From NCBI GenBank assembly GCA_013306675.1, contig JABLUY010000380.1:1-23884 (forward strand): DNA of 23,884 nt. The letters run 5' to 3'. Below the pieces are notes generated by a model. That model had not been told where the DNA came from. It saw nothing but the letters and a program-made list of their open reading frames with translations, and made no database searches. This stretch comes from Thraustochytrium sp. TN22. Its lineage: Eukaryota; Sar; Bigyra; Thraustochytrida; Thraustochytriidae. The position numbers and the translations under genes are program-made. Shown piece after piece: positions 1 to 9,243 of this stretch (within the stretch, counting starts at the first letter, position 1; each line of letters starts with the position of its first letter).

Positions 1-24
1 GAGCGGAGAGGAGAGGAGGGCGGC

Positions 25-55
<31 letters not shown>

Positions 56-76
56 ATGCGCGAAACGGCGGCGTAA
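56..76 (+). promoter_or_regulatory. Short upstream ORF overlapping the NatD start codon
   Basis: An ATG at 56 opens a six-codon reading frame (MRETAA) that ends in TAA at 74-76. The last A of that stop is the first A of the ATG of the next gene, giving the overlap TAATG. Such an arrangement is known to allow termination-reinitiation or to damp translation of a main ORF. Whether 56 lies in the mRNA leader cannot be seen, because the transcription start is unknown and the window begins only 55 bases earlier. Confidence 0.4.
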
Positions 77-2484
77 TGGGGCGCGCGCGCGACGGCGACT
101 CCAAGGCGGAGGAGGACGCGGCCGCGAGCGCGGCGGCGGCCGTGGAGGACGACGACGTGCAGCGCGGCGAGAGGACCAAGGAGGTCGCGGCAGAGTTCGC
201 CGCGGAGGCGGACGCGGCAGTGGCTGAGGATGCCAGGGACGCGCGGGAGGATGGAGCAGGCGCCCCGGACGCCGAGGAGGAAGGGGAGACGGGCGCGCGC
301 GAGGACCAGCGGCCGACGCGGGGCGCGGACGAGGAGGCGGCGGGCGCGCCGGCGCAGCAGCGCGCGCTGCGGCAGCGGAGGCCGCCGAGGCCGGAGCAGG
401 ACGCGACGCAGGGCGGCGCCCCGGAGGTGGAGGCTGCGCCGGCCCGGAAACGGCAGCGGGCGACCACGGCGAAGCGCGCGCGCGGGGGCGCGAAGCGGGA
501 CCGGTCGAGGGCGGCCAAGGCGCGGCGCGCGGCGGGCCAGCAGGATGTGGCGTGCGGGCGGCGCGTGGCGATTTGCGCGCCCAGTGTCGCAAGTGCGGTC
601 GAGGGCCGCTGCGAGGGCGTCGTGGAGAGCGTGCAGGGCGCCTTTGCGCTGGTCCGCTTCGACAAGGACCAGGCGCTGCACTGGGAAAACGTGGCAGCGT
701 GCAAGCCCGTGAGCACGGCCGCGCCGGCGGCGGTGCCGGTGGCGGCCAGCAGCCGGCGCAGGGCGCGGTTGCCGCCGCTGACGGCGGCAGCGAGGCCGGC
801 GGAGCCGGCGCCGCGGTCCCCCGTGCGGCGGCGCGCGGCGGCTGTGGCGGCGGCGCCGTCGCCAGGGCAGGGCGCGCCGTCAGGGTACCGCACGCGGGGC
901 GCGGGCGGGCGCGCGGCGCGAGCGGCGCGACGCGCGGCTTCGAACATCAAGCTGACCCTGTCGCCCAACACGCTGCACGTGACGTGCACGGAGATGGCGG
1001 ATCGGTGGCGCGACGCGGTACGGCCGCGCGGGGCTGCGGCGGGCGCGGGCGCGGGCGCGAGTGCTGAGCTCCCTCCGGGCGGCCTGCCCATCTCGGGCGT
1101 GCGGTACTTCTCGTCGGACGAGCTGCCAAACCGCGTGTCGGACGCGCTCTTTCGCATCACGCGCGCCAACATGAAGAGCATGTACGAGGCGGGGCCCGAT
1201 GCCGAGCCGTGGGACGACGCCAAGAAGCAGCAGGAGCTGCTGTGCGCCACGGGCATGCACTTCTTCGTGGTGTACAGCGACGAGATCAAGGTGCCGCCCC
1301 AGTGCGCGGATGAGGCAGACCCGCTCCTGGTGTGTGCCGATGTACTGAAGCGGCTCGTGGACCACGTCGAGGAGGGGGACCCGCGTGCGTCTGCCATGCC
1401 GCAGCCGCCGCCCGAGTACCATCCAGATCGGATCATAGGGTTCGTGGCTTTCAAAAACTGGATCGAGTACAAGCGCTGGCAGATGCTCTACATCCACGAG
1501 CTGCAGCTGGTGCCGGAGGCGCGCGGGAGCGGCATCGGCGCCTACCTGATGCGGCACCTCGAGGAGGTGGCCAAGCGCCTGCAGTCTGTCTACTTGATGC
1601 TCACGGTGCAGTGCATCAACCAGGGCGCCTTGCGTTTCTACGAAAAGGGCGGCTTCACGGTCGATGAGGCGTGCCCGAGCCTGTGCTACCAAAATGAGAA
1701 CGTGACGTACCGCATCATGAGCAAGAATCTGGACCCAAGCGTGCTCAAGCACAACTGTGTCAACTGCGACAACGTCGCCTTTCGCTACAATGAGAGCCTC
1801 GAGATGCACATGTGTCTCTTGCACGACCAGACCTGGCCGTACCCGTGCCGCAAATGCGGCCGTGGAACCGTCAAGAAGGACCAGCTCAAGCAGCACATGG
1901 CGCAGCACGCGCCGGCTGACGCACTGCCAGGTCGGCACACTCCGCCGCCGCTGCCTGGGACGGACCCGGTGCCTCCTTCACGACCCCTGCATTCTCGGCG
2001 CGAGAGCCGCGAGGCGCGGTCCTCGGACCTTCTCTGCCAGCGCATTACGCTCAAGGAGACGGGCATGGCCGGGATGGTCATCAGGACCAACGGGTCCGTG
2101 TACACAGTGCGCTTGGACGGTGACCCGCCCGTGGTGCGCACGGCGCGCCGCTCGGATTTTGACGTTCAATTGCCACAGACGCGCGGCGCGCTCATGCAAT
2201 GCTGTTTCTCGACGCAGAGCGTCTCGCAGTCTGACCAGAGCGCCACCACCTCGCCCAATGCGTCCACGGTGTGCGATGCTGAGGTCGCCGCCGCAGGCGC
2301 GGCGGGTAGCCCTGGGCCGGAGCCCATCACGCGCTTTGACCCGAACAGGCTGCTCCCCCAGCTCAAGCCCGATCGCAAGCGCCTCGCAGACTTCGATTAC
2401 GCGCTCAAGGTGCACTACGATGAGAACAACAAGCGCCCGCGTCGCGGTGCCCCCGCGCCTCAGGCTTGCCGTGCGCCGTGCTGA
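76..2484 (+). CDS. NAA40: NAA40/NatD-like histone N-alpha-acetyltransferase fused to SH3/Tudor-like modules and two C2H2 zinc fingers
   Basis: This 802-residue protein probably acetylates the N-terminal serine of histones H4 and H2A, the known NatD reaction. Residues 1-155 are disordered, rich in Ala, Glu and Arg, with a basic likely nuclear signal near 123-150. Residues 158-213 look like a small SH3/Tudor-type barrel. The GNAT region spans about 290-550. It carries NatD hallmarks: ITRANMKSMYEAG, the YIHEL strand at 472-476, the acetyl-CoA loop RGSGIG at 483-488, and a closing PSLCYQNENVTYRIMSKNL. In human NAA40 the corresponding strand has Tyr-Glu; here it is His474-Glu475. Two zinc fingers follow: C561/C564/H578/H583 and C591/C594/H607/H611. 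Residues 656-699 form a second SH3/KOW-like segment. Animal NAA40 is only about 240 residues, so the extra modules are unusual and suggest chromatin targeting. Family assignment is firm; the barrel calls are by eye. Confidence 0.85.
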   Translation: MGRARDGDSKAEEDAAASAAAAVEDDDVQRGERTKEVAAEFAAEADAAVAEDARDAREDGAGAPDAEEEGETGAREDQRPTRGADEEAAGAPAQQRALRQRRPPRPEQDATQGGAPEVEAAPARKRQRATTAKRARGGAKRDRSRAAKARRAAGQQDVACGRRVAICAPSVASAVEGRCEGVVESVQGAFALVRFDKDQALHWENVAACKPVSTAAPAAVPVAASSRRRARLPPLTAAARPAEPAPRSPVRRRAAAVAAAPSPGQGAPSGYRTRGAGGRAARAARRAASNIKLTLSPNTLHVTCTEMADRWRDAVRPRGAAAGAGAGASAELPPGGLPISGVRYFSSDELPNRVSDALFRITRANMKSMYEAGPDAEPWDDAKKQQELLCATGMHFFVVYSDEIKVPPQCADEADPLLVCADVLKRLVDHVEEGDPRASAMPQPPPEYHPDRIIGFVAFKNWIEYKRWQMLYIHELQLVPEARGSGIGAYLMRHLEEVAKRLQSVYLMLTVQCINQGALRFYEKGGFTVDEACPSLCYQNENVTYRIMSKNLDPSVLKHNCVNCDNVAFRYNESLEMHMCLLHDQTWPYPCRKCGRGTVKKDQLKQHMAQHAPADALPGRHTPPPLPGTDPVPPSRPLHSRRESREARSSDLLCQRITLKETGMAGMVIRTNGSVYTVRLDGDPPVVRTARRSDFDVQLPQTRGALMQCCFSTQSVSQSDQSATTSPNASTVCDAEVAAAGAAGSPGPEPITRFDPNRLLPQLKPDRKRLADFDYALKVHYDENNKRPRRGAPAPQACRAPC

Positions 2485-2618
2485 CACGTTGACGCTCCAA
2501 AAACACACAAGCAACGAAACCACGACCACTGCTGTGGTGCTCATCCTTCGCGTTAGCGAACCAAACGAAGAATTGAAAGGCATCTGTAAGATGATGAGGA
2601 ATGAGGAGCGCTGCAAGC

Positions 2619-2984
2619 GCTGCAATGAAGATTTCTTGTTACGTGATTGCAGCAGCATGCCAAAGTAGGGTGGCGGGCCAATGCTGAGAGACCTACGAGC
2701 ATTCAAGGCTACGGACGGACGCTCTGCGCGATTTATTTTAGATGATGTGTGGCAAGTTAGAGTGCAATGGGGTGGTGGGGGGGGGGGTGCCTGGGTCCAT
2801 GCACGCTGCAAAATGACGATTTCTTGTTACGCGATTGCAGCAGCATTCCAAAGTAGGGTGGCTGGCCAAAGCTGAGAGACCTACAAGCATTCAAGGCTAC
2901 GGACGGACGCTCTGCGCGATTTACTTTAGATGATGTGTGGTAAGTTAGAGTGCAATGATGGGGGGGGGTGCCTGGGTCCATGCA
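2619..2984. repeat. Two-copy tandem duplication, about 185 bp per unit, with G-runs
   Basis: Copy 1 spans about 2619-2804 and copy 2 about 2805-2984. Both run from GATTTCTTGTTACG through AGCATTCAAGGCTACGGACG and GATGATGTGTGG to CCTGGGTCCATGCAC, with scattered substitutions. Each ends with a G-run: 11 G in copy 1 (2777-2787) and 9 G in copy 2 (2960-2968). The block lies just past the NatD stop codon, between convergent genes, so it is probably 3' UTR or intergenic. No coding function is seen in the rest of 2485-3376. Confidence 0.9.
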
Positions 2985-3275
2985 CACACGCACGAACGCA
3001 TGTGCAGAACCCTGGCGACTAAATTAAAGGTGGCGGTAAAACGCCTGCGGTTTGCTCATCGCCTGCATGTGCTTACCGCCTGTATTGTGAGATCTCGACA
3101 GTTGCTGCCATGGCCCAGCCCATGGCAGCTACAACGGCGCGCCACGACACGCACGGCCGAGCGGTAGTCTACCGGAATAGACACACAGTTACATGACGTG
3201 CTCCGCCTCCTCTTCAATCTCCCGTAAGGTGTGCCGCGCAATCACTCTTCGAGGAAGGGACGCAGCGGCATACCC

Positions 3276-3323
3276 GCAGTAGCAGTAGCAGTAGCAGCAG
3301 CAGCAGCAGCAACAGCAGCAACA
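3276..3323. repeat. CAG/CTG trinucleotide repeat (interrupted)
   Basis: The plus strand reads GCAGTAGCAGTAGCAG followed by uninterrupted CAG units and then CAACAG interruptions. It sits about 55-100 bases beyond the ALG14 stop codon. In ALG14 mRNA sense it would be an interrupted CUG repeat in the likely 3' UTR. Confidence 0.85.
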
Positions 3324-3376
3324 GAGAGGAGGCGATGAGTGAGTTGAAGGAGACGCGGACACACGTCTTCACGCGC

Positions 3377-4039
3377 TCAAAAGAGCGTGCCGACGTACTC
3401 GGCACGCGGAAAACGGTCGGCCAGGTCAGGCCACTGCACCACGAAGCGGTCCGCTAGGCTGTAGAGGATCTTGCCCGAGAGCGAGAGCGTGTTGACTCGG
3501 CAAAAGCTCTCGACAAAGACGATGCAGGGGTCGGCGAGGCCAAAGAAGCGCAAGAGCAGCGCGCCGAGGCAGACCGGTACGCAGGTGCCCGGGCCGTTGC
3601 AGAGCACAAGCCGCGGCTTGGCCTCAAGCACGACGTGAACGCTATCAATGAAGGCGAGCGCGGTGGTCACAGCCGAGGTGAGAAAGCTCTGGCCAACCTC
3701 GCGGCTGCGGCGGATCCGATGCACGCGGGAGCGCGCGGCCAGCACCGGGTTGCTGGCCTCGAACTTGGGCACGCTGGTCTTGTCCGTGTCGGCCACCACC
3801 ACGTGCAGGGGCTCATAGCGCGCAGACATCTCCTCGACAAGCGCCAGCATCTCCGTCGTGTGGCCGCCGGAGCCGAGCACCATGAGCGTGGCGCACTTCT
3901 CGCTCGACTTGAGCTTGATGGTGCGCCGCGACCGCGGCCGCAGGCACATCCACAGGCGCGCGGCCGCCAGCGCCGCCAGCACGGCCAGCGCCGCTAGCGC
4001 CAGCGCCGACCCGTATAGACTTGCGAGCGCCTCCATCAT
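3377..4039 (-). CDS. ALG14: ALG14, membrane subunit of UDP-GlcNAc transferase for N-glycan precursor
   Basis: ALG14 anchors the catalytic partner ALG13 at the cytosolic face of the ER; together they add the second GlcNAc to dolichol-PP-GlcNAc. The 220-residue product has the family's usual length and layout. A hydrophobic membrane segment rich in Ala and Leu lies at about 5-31, followed by a basic stretch. Then come the nucleotide-sugar-fold motif LGSGGHTTEM (55-64), the NGPGTCVP loop starting at N148, the IVFVESFCRVNTLSLSGKIL block, and the terminal VQWPDL...YVGTLF. The first ATG in frame is at 4039, with A at -3; a second ATG follows directly at 4036. The frame is open further upstream but only from a GTG, so I do not extend it. 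ALG13 is not in this window. It converges with the NatD gene. Confidence 0.93.
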   Translation of the reverse strand: MMEALASLYGSALALAALAVLAALAAARLWMCLRPRSRRTIKLKSSEKCATLMVLGSGGHTTEMLALVEEMSARYEPLHVVVADTDKTSVPKFEASNPVLAARSRVHRIRRSREVGQSFLTSAVTTALAFIDSVHVVLEAKPRLVLCNGPGTCVPVCLGALLLRFFGLADPCIVFVESFCRVNTLSLSGKILYSLADRFVVQWPDLADRFPRAEYVGTLF

Positions 4040-5210
4040 GCTCCCAATTCCGTTTGCTGCTCCGCCCGTCGCCAACCTGGGACGGGAGCACGCGTCGCCC
4101 AAAACCCGTGTGAGCACGGCACCGACGCCAACGACGAGGATCTCTCCTCACAGCCAAGCTCAGCCTTGTGCGCGCAGGGACTGGTTGGTGCTCGCCGACC
4201 CGCTGCAGCCTAAGCTCCCCGGGCTCGCCCCACTACACCTCGCCACGCCAGGAAAGAGTACCTTCCGGTCCTCCCTGCGCCTCGCCTTGCCGGTCTAGCT
4301 AGCGCCCACCTGCGTCTTGGCCTGGCCCGCCGCGCCCGCGCCGCGCAAGCTGTTGCCTGGCGTCGCCCGCCTGCCTGCAGTCCACGGCCGCCGCCGCGGG
4401 CTCGTACGCCGCGCTCGCCCGCTCGCGCCGCCAGAGCGGACTACGCTTGGGCCGAGAAGGACGAGAGCCTGATGGACGAAGGACGATGCTTGTCCGCCAC
4501 ACGAGGCCGCTGCGCCTTCGCTCCGGGCTCCACGCCTTCGCCTTCGCCGCGAGACGGAGCGCCAGAGGACGGAGAGAGCGGGAGGCGAGACGGCGGTCTG
4601 CCTGCCGCCTGCAATGCTCGTAGAGATGGGAAGCTGTTGCGTCGCTGACCGTCGGCTACGGCTCAGGCGCCGCGGGCGAGGCTCGAGCTCGCAGCCTCTT
4701 CTGGTCTCTCTCTGTCTGCCGCTGACGTGGGCACGGGTCGCCTGCGTCGTGGCCTGACGGCTCCACGCCGCCGCCGCTTGGGAGCGCTGCGCTGCCTGCG
4801 TCGCGCGACGCCACGCACGCCACGCACTACGCGCGCGAGCGGGCCTGGGCGAGCGCGTGAGGCGAGGCGGGGCGAGGCGAGGCGCTTGCGAAGGCCGACT
4901 GCCCTGGGCTGTGCCGGCCTTGGCCAGACGCCGCGAGCGCGGAAACAGCAGCAGCCGCGAACGGCGCCGGCCGGCCGCGAAAGCTGAGCCGCGCTGCCGC
5001 GGCCGGCGGGGCGCCCGCGGCCGCGCGAGCCTCGCCTCGCCGCCGCGCCGCTCCGCGCGCTGGTCGCCGCCGCGCGAGCGACGCCGAGTCCGAGTCCGAG
5101 GCGGCGGGAGTTGCAGGTTTGAATTTTGAACGAGGCGGCGGCGACGGCCGGGTGGGCGTCGACCGCGATCCAGACCGAGATGATGGCGAGCTTGCTGTAC
5201 GTGGCCGTGG

Positions 5211-5230
5211 CTAGCTGGAGCTAGCTAGCT
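5211..5230. promoter_or_regulatory. CTAG/AGCT-rich cluster
   Basis: The sequence CTAGCTGGAGCTAGCTAGCT is one of several similar clusters in the window. This one is not close to any start codon: about 1.2 kb upstream of ALG14 and 1 kb beyond the end of the antiporter. A regulatory role is speculative. Confidence 0.2.
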
Positions 5231-5769
5231 TCGAAAGCCGCGCCGCGCTGCGCTGCGCTGCGTACGTGGCGGGCGGTGACGCGAGTCGGGGCCAGATTTC
5301 TGCGGCGCGTCGACGGCCGACGGACTGCGAGCGCGCAGCGACCGGAGATGTCCGAGATGATGATGGTGTCGTGGTGCAGCACGATCATCGATGAGGTGAT
5401 GTACGAGACACGACACGACACGACACGACAGGACGGCAAGCCGAGCGCGCCCGAGGAGGGCCTTGTCCGGTCGAGCTGGCGGAATGGATGGATTTCGGAG
5501 GCGGGCGCGCCGCGCGGAGGCGACGCGCCTCGAAGGCGAGGCGACGCGACTCGAGAGGCGACGCCGGTGCTGCGCAGGGCGCGCAAGGAGACCGACCGCC
5601 TGCGAGCTAGAGAATGAGCCTCGGGCCGCCTCGGGCCCTCCATGCGAGGGAGGAGGACGAGTTGGCACGGTGTTCGCGGGCGAGAATTGGAGCGCTGCAT
5701 TGCTGTAAAAGGAAGCGCGCACGCGCAAGGAAGCCCGGTGTCAACGACGTAAAAGGGCGCCAAGGGTGC

Positions 5770-6215
5770 GTGCGGCCTTGCTTGCTTGTGCTCGCTTGTG
5801 CTCGCTTGCACTTTGCACTTGCTTTTGCTTGCTTGCTTGCTTGCTGTCTCGGTCCAGCCTCCAGGCGGGCTCCAGGAGGGGTGCAGGGCGGGCAGGTGCA
5901 CGCGCCCGCTCCTCCTGCAGTGCGCTTGGAAAGACGGCTTAGCCGTAGCGGGCGCTAGTAGTCGGCGGCCCGGTGCAGGCATCCCGCGAAGTGCGCGCGG
6001 CACCTCCAGGGACGAGACGGTGAGACTCACGAGTCTCACTATCATTGGGATCGCCGGGACGCCGGGAGGCACAACAGGCGCAAGCAGGCACAAGCAGGCA
6101 CATTGCACAAGCAGGCACAACAGAACAGCCAAGTTGGATTCAGTGCTCGCTGACTGGCGCGAATTTGCGGCGGAAAGGCACAAGCAAGCACAAGAGAACA
6201 ACCAAGTTGAATTCA
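5770..6215. repeat. Inverted GCTTG/CAAGC-rich tracts plus an imperfect direct repeat
   Basis: The tract 5770-5845 is built of GCTTG and GCTTGTGCTC units. The tract at about 6079-6118 has the complementary CAAGCAGGCACA units, so the two could pair as a long imperfect hairpin. Two imperfect direct copies with the core CCAAGTTGGATTCAGT / CCAAGTTGAATTCAGT lie near 6125-6155 and 6197-6222. The block is downstream of the antiporter stop codon and is not coding. Confidence 0.6.
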
Positions 6216-6306
6216 GTTGCCGGGCGTTGCCGGCCGCGGTATTGGATTCACAGTCAATGGATTGCACCGAGACGCCGGCAACGAATTCCTTTACATGATC
6301 TTGACT

Positions 6307-8621
6307 CTATGAGGCAAGGCGGTTGCGACGATCGTGGTGGCGCGAATGCGTGGCATAGTCCTCCTCGTCATTCTCGGGCACATGGAGAACGCGCAGGATG
6401 CGTGGAAGCATAAAGTGCAGCATCCGCAGCACGAGGGGCGCGAGAACAATGGTGGTGACGGTGGCGGCGAGGAAGATGAGGTAGGCGCGGCGTGAGAGGA
6501 GGAGGTGGGCCTGGAGCTTGGAGGAGAAGAGCAGGGAGAACTCGCCGACATGCGCGAGGCCGATGCCAGTGATGACCGAGACCTTCCAGGAGTAGCTAAA
6601 GAGGCGCACGACGGTGGTGCCGACGATGATCTTGATGACGACGATCTGAATGACGACGATGGTGATGACACCAAGGTTGGTCCAGAAGAAGGAGGGGTTG
6701 ATAATCATGCCAATGGACGCGAAGAGCAGTGCCGCGAAGACGCTGGCGAGCGGCTGGATGAGCGCCCAAGTGCGCTTCATGTGTGGCGTGCCGGCGAGCA
6801 TGAGGCCGGCGAAGAAAGCGCCGAGGTCGAGCGAAAGCCCGAGGAACTCGGTCAGCAGCGCCATGATCATGGCGAGCGAGACGACGCCGAGCAGATAGAG
6901 CTCGTCGTAGTTGGTGCGGTTCTTGGAGAGGAACTCGAGCAGCGTAGGCAGCGCGTACCGCGAGAAGAGGTAGGCGAAGCCGGCCACAAAGGCGATGCCA
7001 CTGAGGGAGCGCATGAGCGCCAGCCCCACGCCGCCCACCGAAACCACACCGCCAGAGATGGCCGGCGGCAACGAGAAGAGCAGACCCATGAGCAGGCCCT
7101 GGAAGGTGAGGAAGCCCACCATGACCTTGCCATGCACCGTGTGCAGCAGCTGCTGCTCGTGTAGGTAGTCCAGCACGAGCGAGAGCGAAGACAGAGAGGA
7201 GGACACGCCCAGCAGGCCGCCTTCCAGCGGGCTCTGCACGATGCCAGACCCGAGCGCGTACATCTGGATGCACACCGCGCATATCATGGTCGACAGCAGG
7301 CAGCCACCCACAGCAACCGTCTGGAACTGGCGTTGCTCCGAGAAGGAGTACTCGAGCCCATGCGCGAAGAGAAAGAACACGGAGCCGAACTGCGCCAGCG
7401 TATCCACCTCCACGACAGTCTGCACAAGATCCAGCCCGGAAGGCCCCACGATGACGCCGCCCGCGATGTAGCCCACGAGCGGCGGCATGTACGCCATGGC
7501 GGCCAGCATGCCCCCAATCGTAGCGGACCCCAGTAGCAGCACGATGTCCAGCAGGAGTCGCAGGTCGGCGTGCAGCACAGCCGGGTCCGCAAGGCGGCTC
7601 AAGATATCGTCCTTCTTGTCGTGCGAGCCGCCACCCTCGCGCCCCGCCAGGTCGTCCGCGGGATACAAGTGGCGGTTCTTGGATTTCTCCAGGTTCGCCA
7701 GCTGAAACTTGGCCGCCACCTCGTCCAGCGACAGCTGCGAGGTCTCGCCCGTCTCAAGCGCCAGCTCAATCTGACCCGTCTCGTAGTTGATGCGCGCGTG
7801 CTCCTGGATCTCCGCGATCTCGCGCTCCAAGTCCGCCGCCGCCACGGCCTGCTTATGGATGCGCTCCAGTTCCTGCGTCACGTCCAGGTTCTCCTTCTTG
7901 GCCTCCTGCAGGTTCTGCTTGGTGCCGCTCAGAGAGAGAACGAGCGACTCCACGCCCTTCTTGACAGCCACCAGCTTCTGCACCTCCGCCGCCTGGTGGT
8001 CCTTGAGTCGCTTCACGAGCCGCTTGAGCCGCGCAATCTCCTGCTTGTCCGAGCTCGACGACTTGGACGACCGCCGCCGCTTCCGGCTCGACCCGCTGCT
8101 CAGCGCGTCCGCGTCCACGCCGCCGTCCAGACCGCCGTCCAGACCGCCGTCCAAGCCGTCACCCAGGCCTCCGTCCAGACCACCGTCGCCCAGACCGTCC
8201 AGCATACCCAGCCGGTTGGCGCGCTCCTCCCATGAGAGCTCGTCCGCGTCCGGGTCCGACAACATCTCGCCCGTGTCCGGGTCAATGCCCAAGACGGCGG
8301 CCAGCTGCGACGTCAGGTCGTCGCCGCCCTCGCCCGGCGCGGCCTCCTCCAGCTCGTCAATGTGGTAGTCGCAATACTGCATCAGGCTCTCCAGCTTGCG
8401 CATCCCGCTCGCCACCTCCTCGTCCGCGTTGCGCTGCATCGCGTCTTGTATGCTCAGGAAGATCGCGTGCAGCGCGGCGCGCCCTGGCCGCGTTTTCCGC
8501 CGCTTACGCAGGTACGTGCGCTTGCTCGACGACGAGCTCGATGACGACCCGCTCCCGCTGCCGTCATCTGCCAAGGCAGGGGAGGCGCCCGACGCAGAAG
8601 ACCCAGAAGACGACAACGTCG

Positions 8622-8667
<46 letters not shown>

Positions 8668-8943
8668 TGACAGCGCATGGTGCGTGCTGTGCGACGAGCC
8701 ACTATGCGATGCGCTGCTGTGCGACGAGCTGCTGTGAGAGCTCCCGCTGCCGCCGCTGCTGTGCGAGGCGTGGGACGTGTGCGACGAGGTCGCTGCGATC
8801 CCGCTACTGTGGTGCGACTTGCTGCTGTGGCTCGACGAGCTATGGCTCGACGAGCTCGAGGCCGCAGCCAGCTGGCCAAGGTCGGTCGTCATCGCCACAG
8901 CCAGCGCCGCTGCGCACAGCGCGCCGCGCCGCCACCTCGCCAT
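6307..8943 (-). CDS. CPA2-type cation/proton antiporter, TMCO3/KEA4-6-like, with Ser/His-rich lumenal head and coiled coil
   Basis: This is a predicted 878-residue monovalent cation/H+ exchanger, likely in an endomembrane such as Golgi or endosome, as for plant KEA4-6 and animal TMCO3. A signal peptide covers about 1-28. Residues 29-140 are Ser/His-rich, with 13 His between 34 and 89 and a poly-Ser run at 92-107. A DGGL-repeat acidic segment lies at 253-279 and a coiled coil at about 298-385. The antiporter domain fills about 461-855. It shows GYIAGGVIVGPSGLDLV, GVSSSLSSLSLVL, GLSLDLGAFFAGLMLAGT, a PLASVFAALLFASIGM segment and GIGLAHVGEFSLLF. The usual Gln-Asp ion-binding pair of the family appears as Gln615-Gly616 in FLTFQGLLMG, which may affect transport. 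No TrkA-N domain follows the membrane part, as in TMCO3. The start ATG has G at both -3 and +4. Confidence 0.88.
8624..8666. repeat. GAC trinucleotide repeat inside the antiporter CDS
   Basis: About 14 uninterrupted GAC units on the plus strand encode part of the poly-Ser run on the minus strand (TCG codons). As a pure trinucleotide tract, a length change would add or remove serines without a frameshift. Confidence 0.9.
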
Positions 8944-9243
8944 GTCTGTCGGCGCCGGCGCCGCTCCTCAAGTCCCAGCCAGCCCGAGCCGGCGTCGAGC
9001 TGGCGACGGCCGGGCCAGGCCGGGCCAGCCTGACCGCCGATCCGGGCTCGTAGAGCGCTGGCTCCGCCCCCTCCCCTCCCCCCTCCGCCGACGCCTCGCG
9101 CCGCCGCCGCCGCGGCTCGAGATCGTCCGCGCGACGTTGCGTGCTTGGTTTGTTGATCCGATGATGATGCTTTTATTTTTCGTGCACGAGAAAGAAACGA
9201 AAATGCGTTGCGCACGCCCGTAGATGAATGCCCATCTGCTGAT
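8944..9243. other. Upstream region of the antiporter gene; nothing further recognised
   Basis: This 300-base stretch contains the presumed leader and promoter of the minus-strand antiporter. Purine-rich on its sense strand near 9060-9110, it turns A/T-rich at 9150-9205. No known motif, RNA gene or reading frame stands out. Confidence 0.4.

Larger units (their letters stand above)
4040..6306. other. Intergenic stretch between ALG14 and the antiporter; no supported gene
   Basis: The part near 4040-4300 should hold the ALG14 leader and promoter and contains CTAGCTAGC at 4295-4303. From 4300 to 5200 the DNA is very GC-rich without a convincing reading frame. Short simple tracts follow: GCGCT repeats near 5240-5260, CACGA repeats at about 5407-5430, and GCTTG-type repeats at 5770-5845. 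The final 250 bases before 6307 should contain the antiporter 3' UTR. A long minus-strand frame (5221-6267) has low-complexity, family-less content and is judged spurious. Confidence 0.6.

Noticed and set aside
880-1938. Minus-strand open frame of 352 codons opposite the NatD gene
   Set aside because: It mirrors the NatD frame, lacks any domain and is expected from the strong G/C third-position bias of the real gene.
5221-6267. Minus-strand open frame of 348 codons in the ALG14-antiporter gap
   Set aside because: Low-complexity and family-less, crosses simple repeats, and shows no third-position bias like the true genes.
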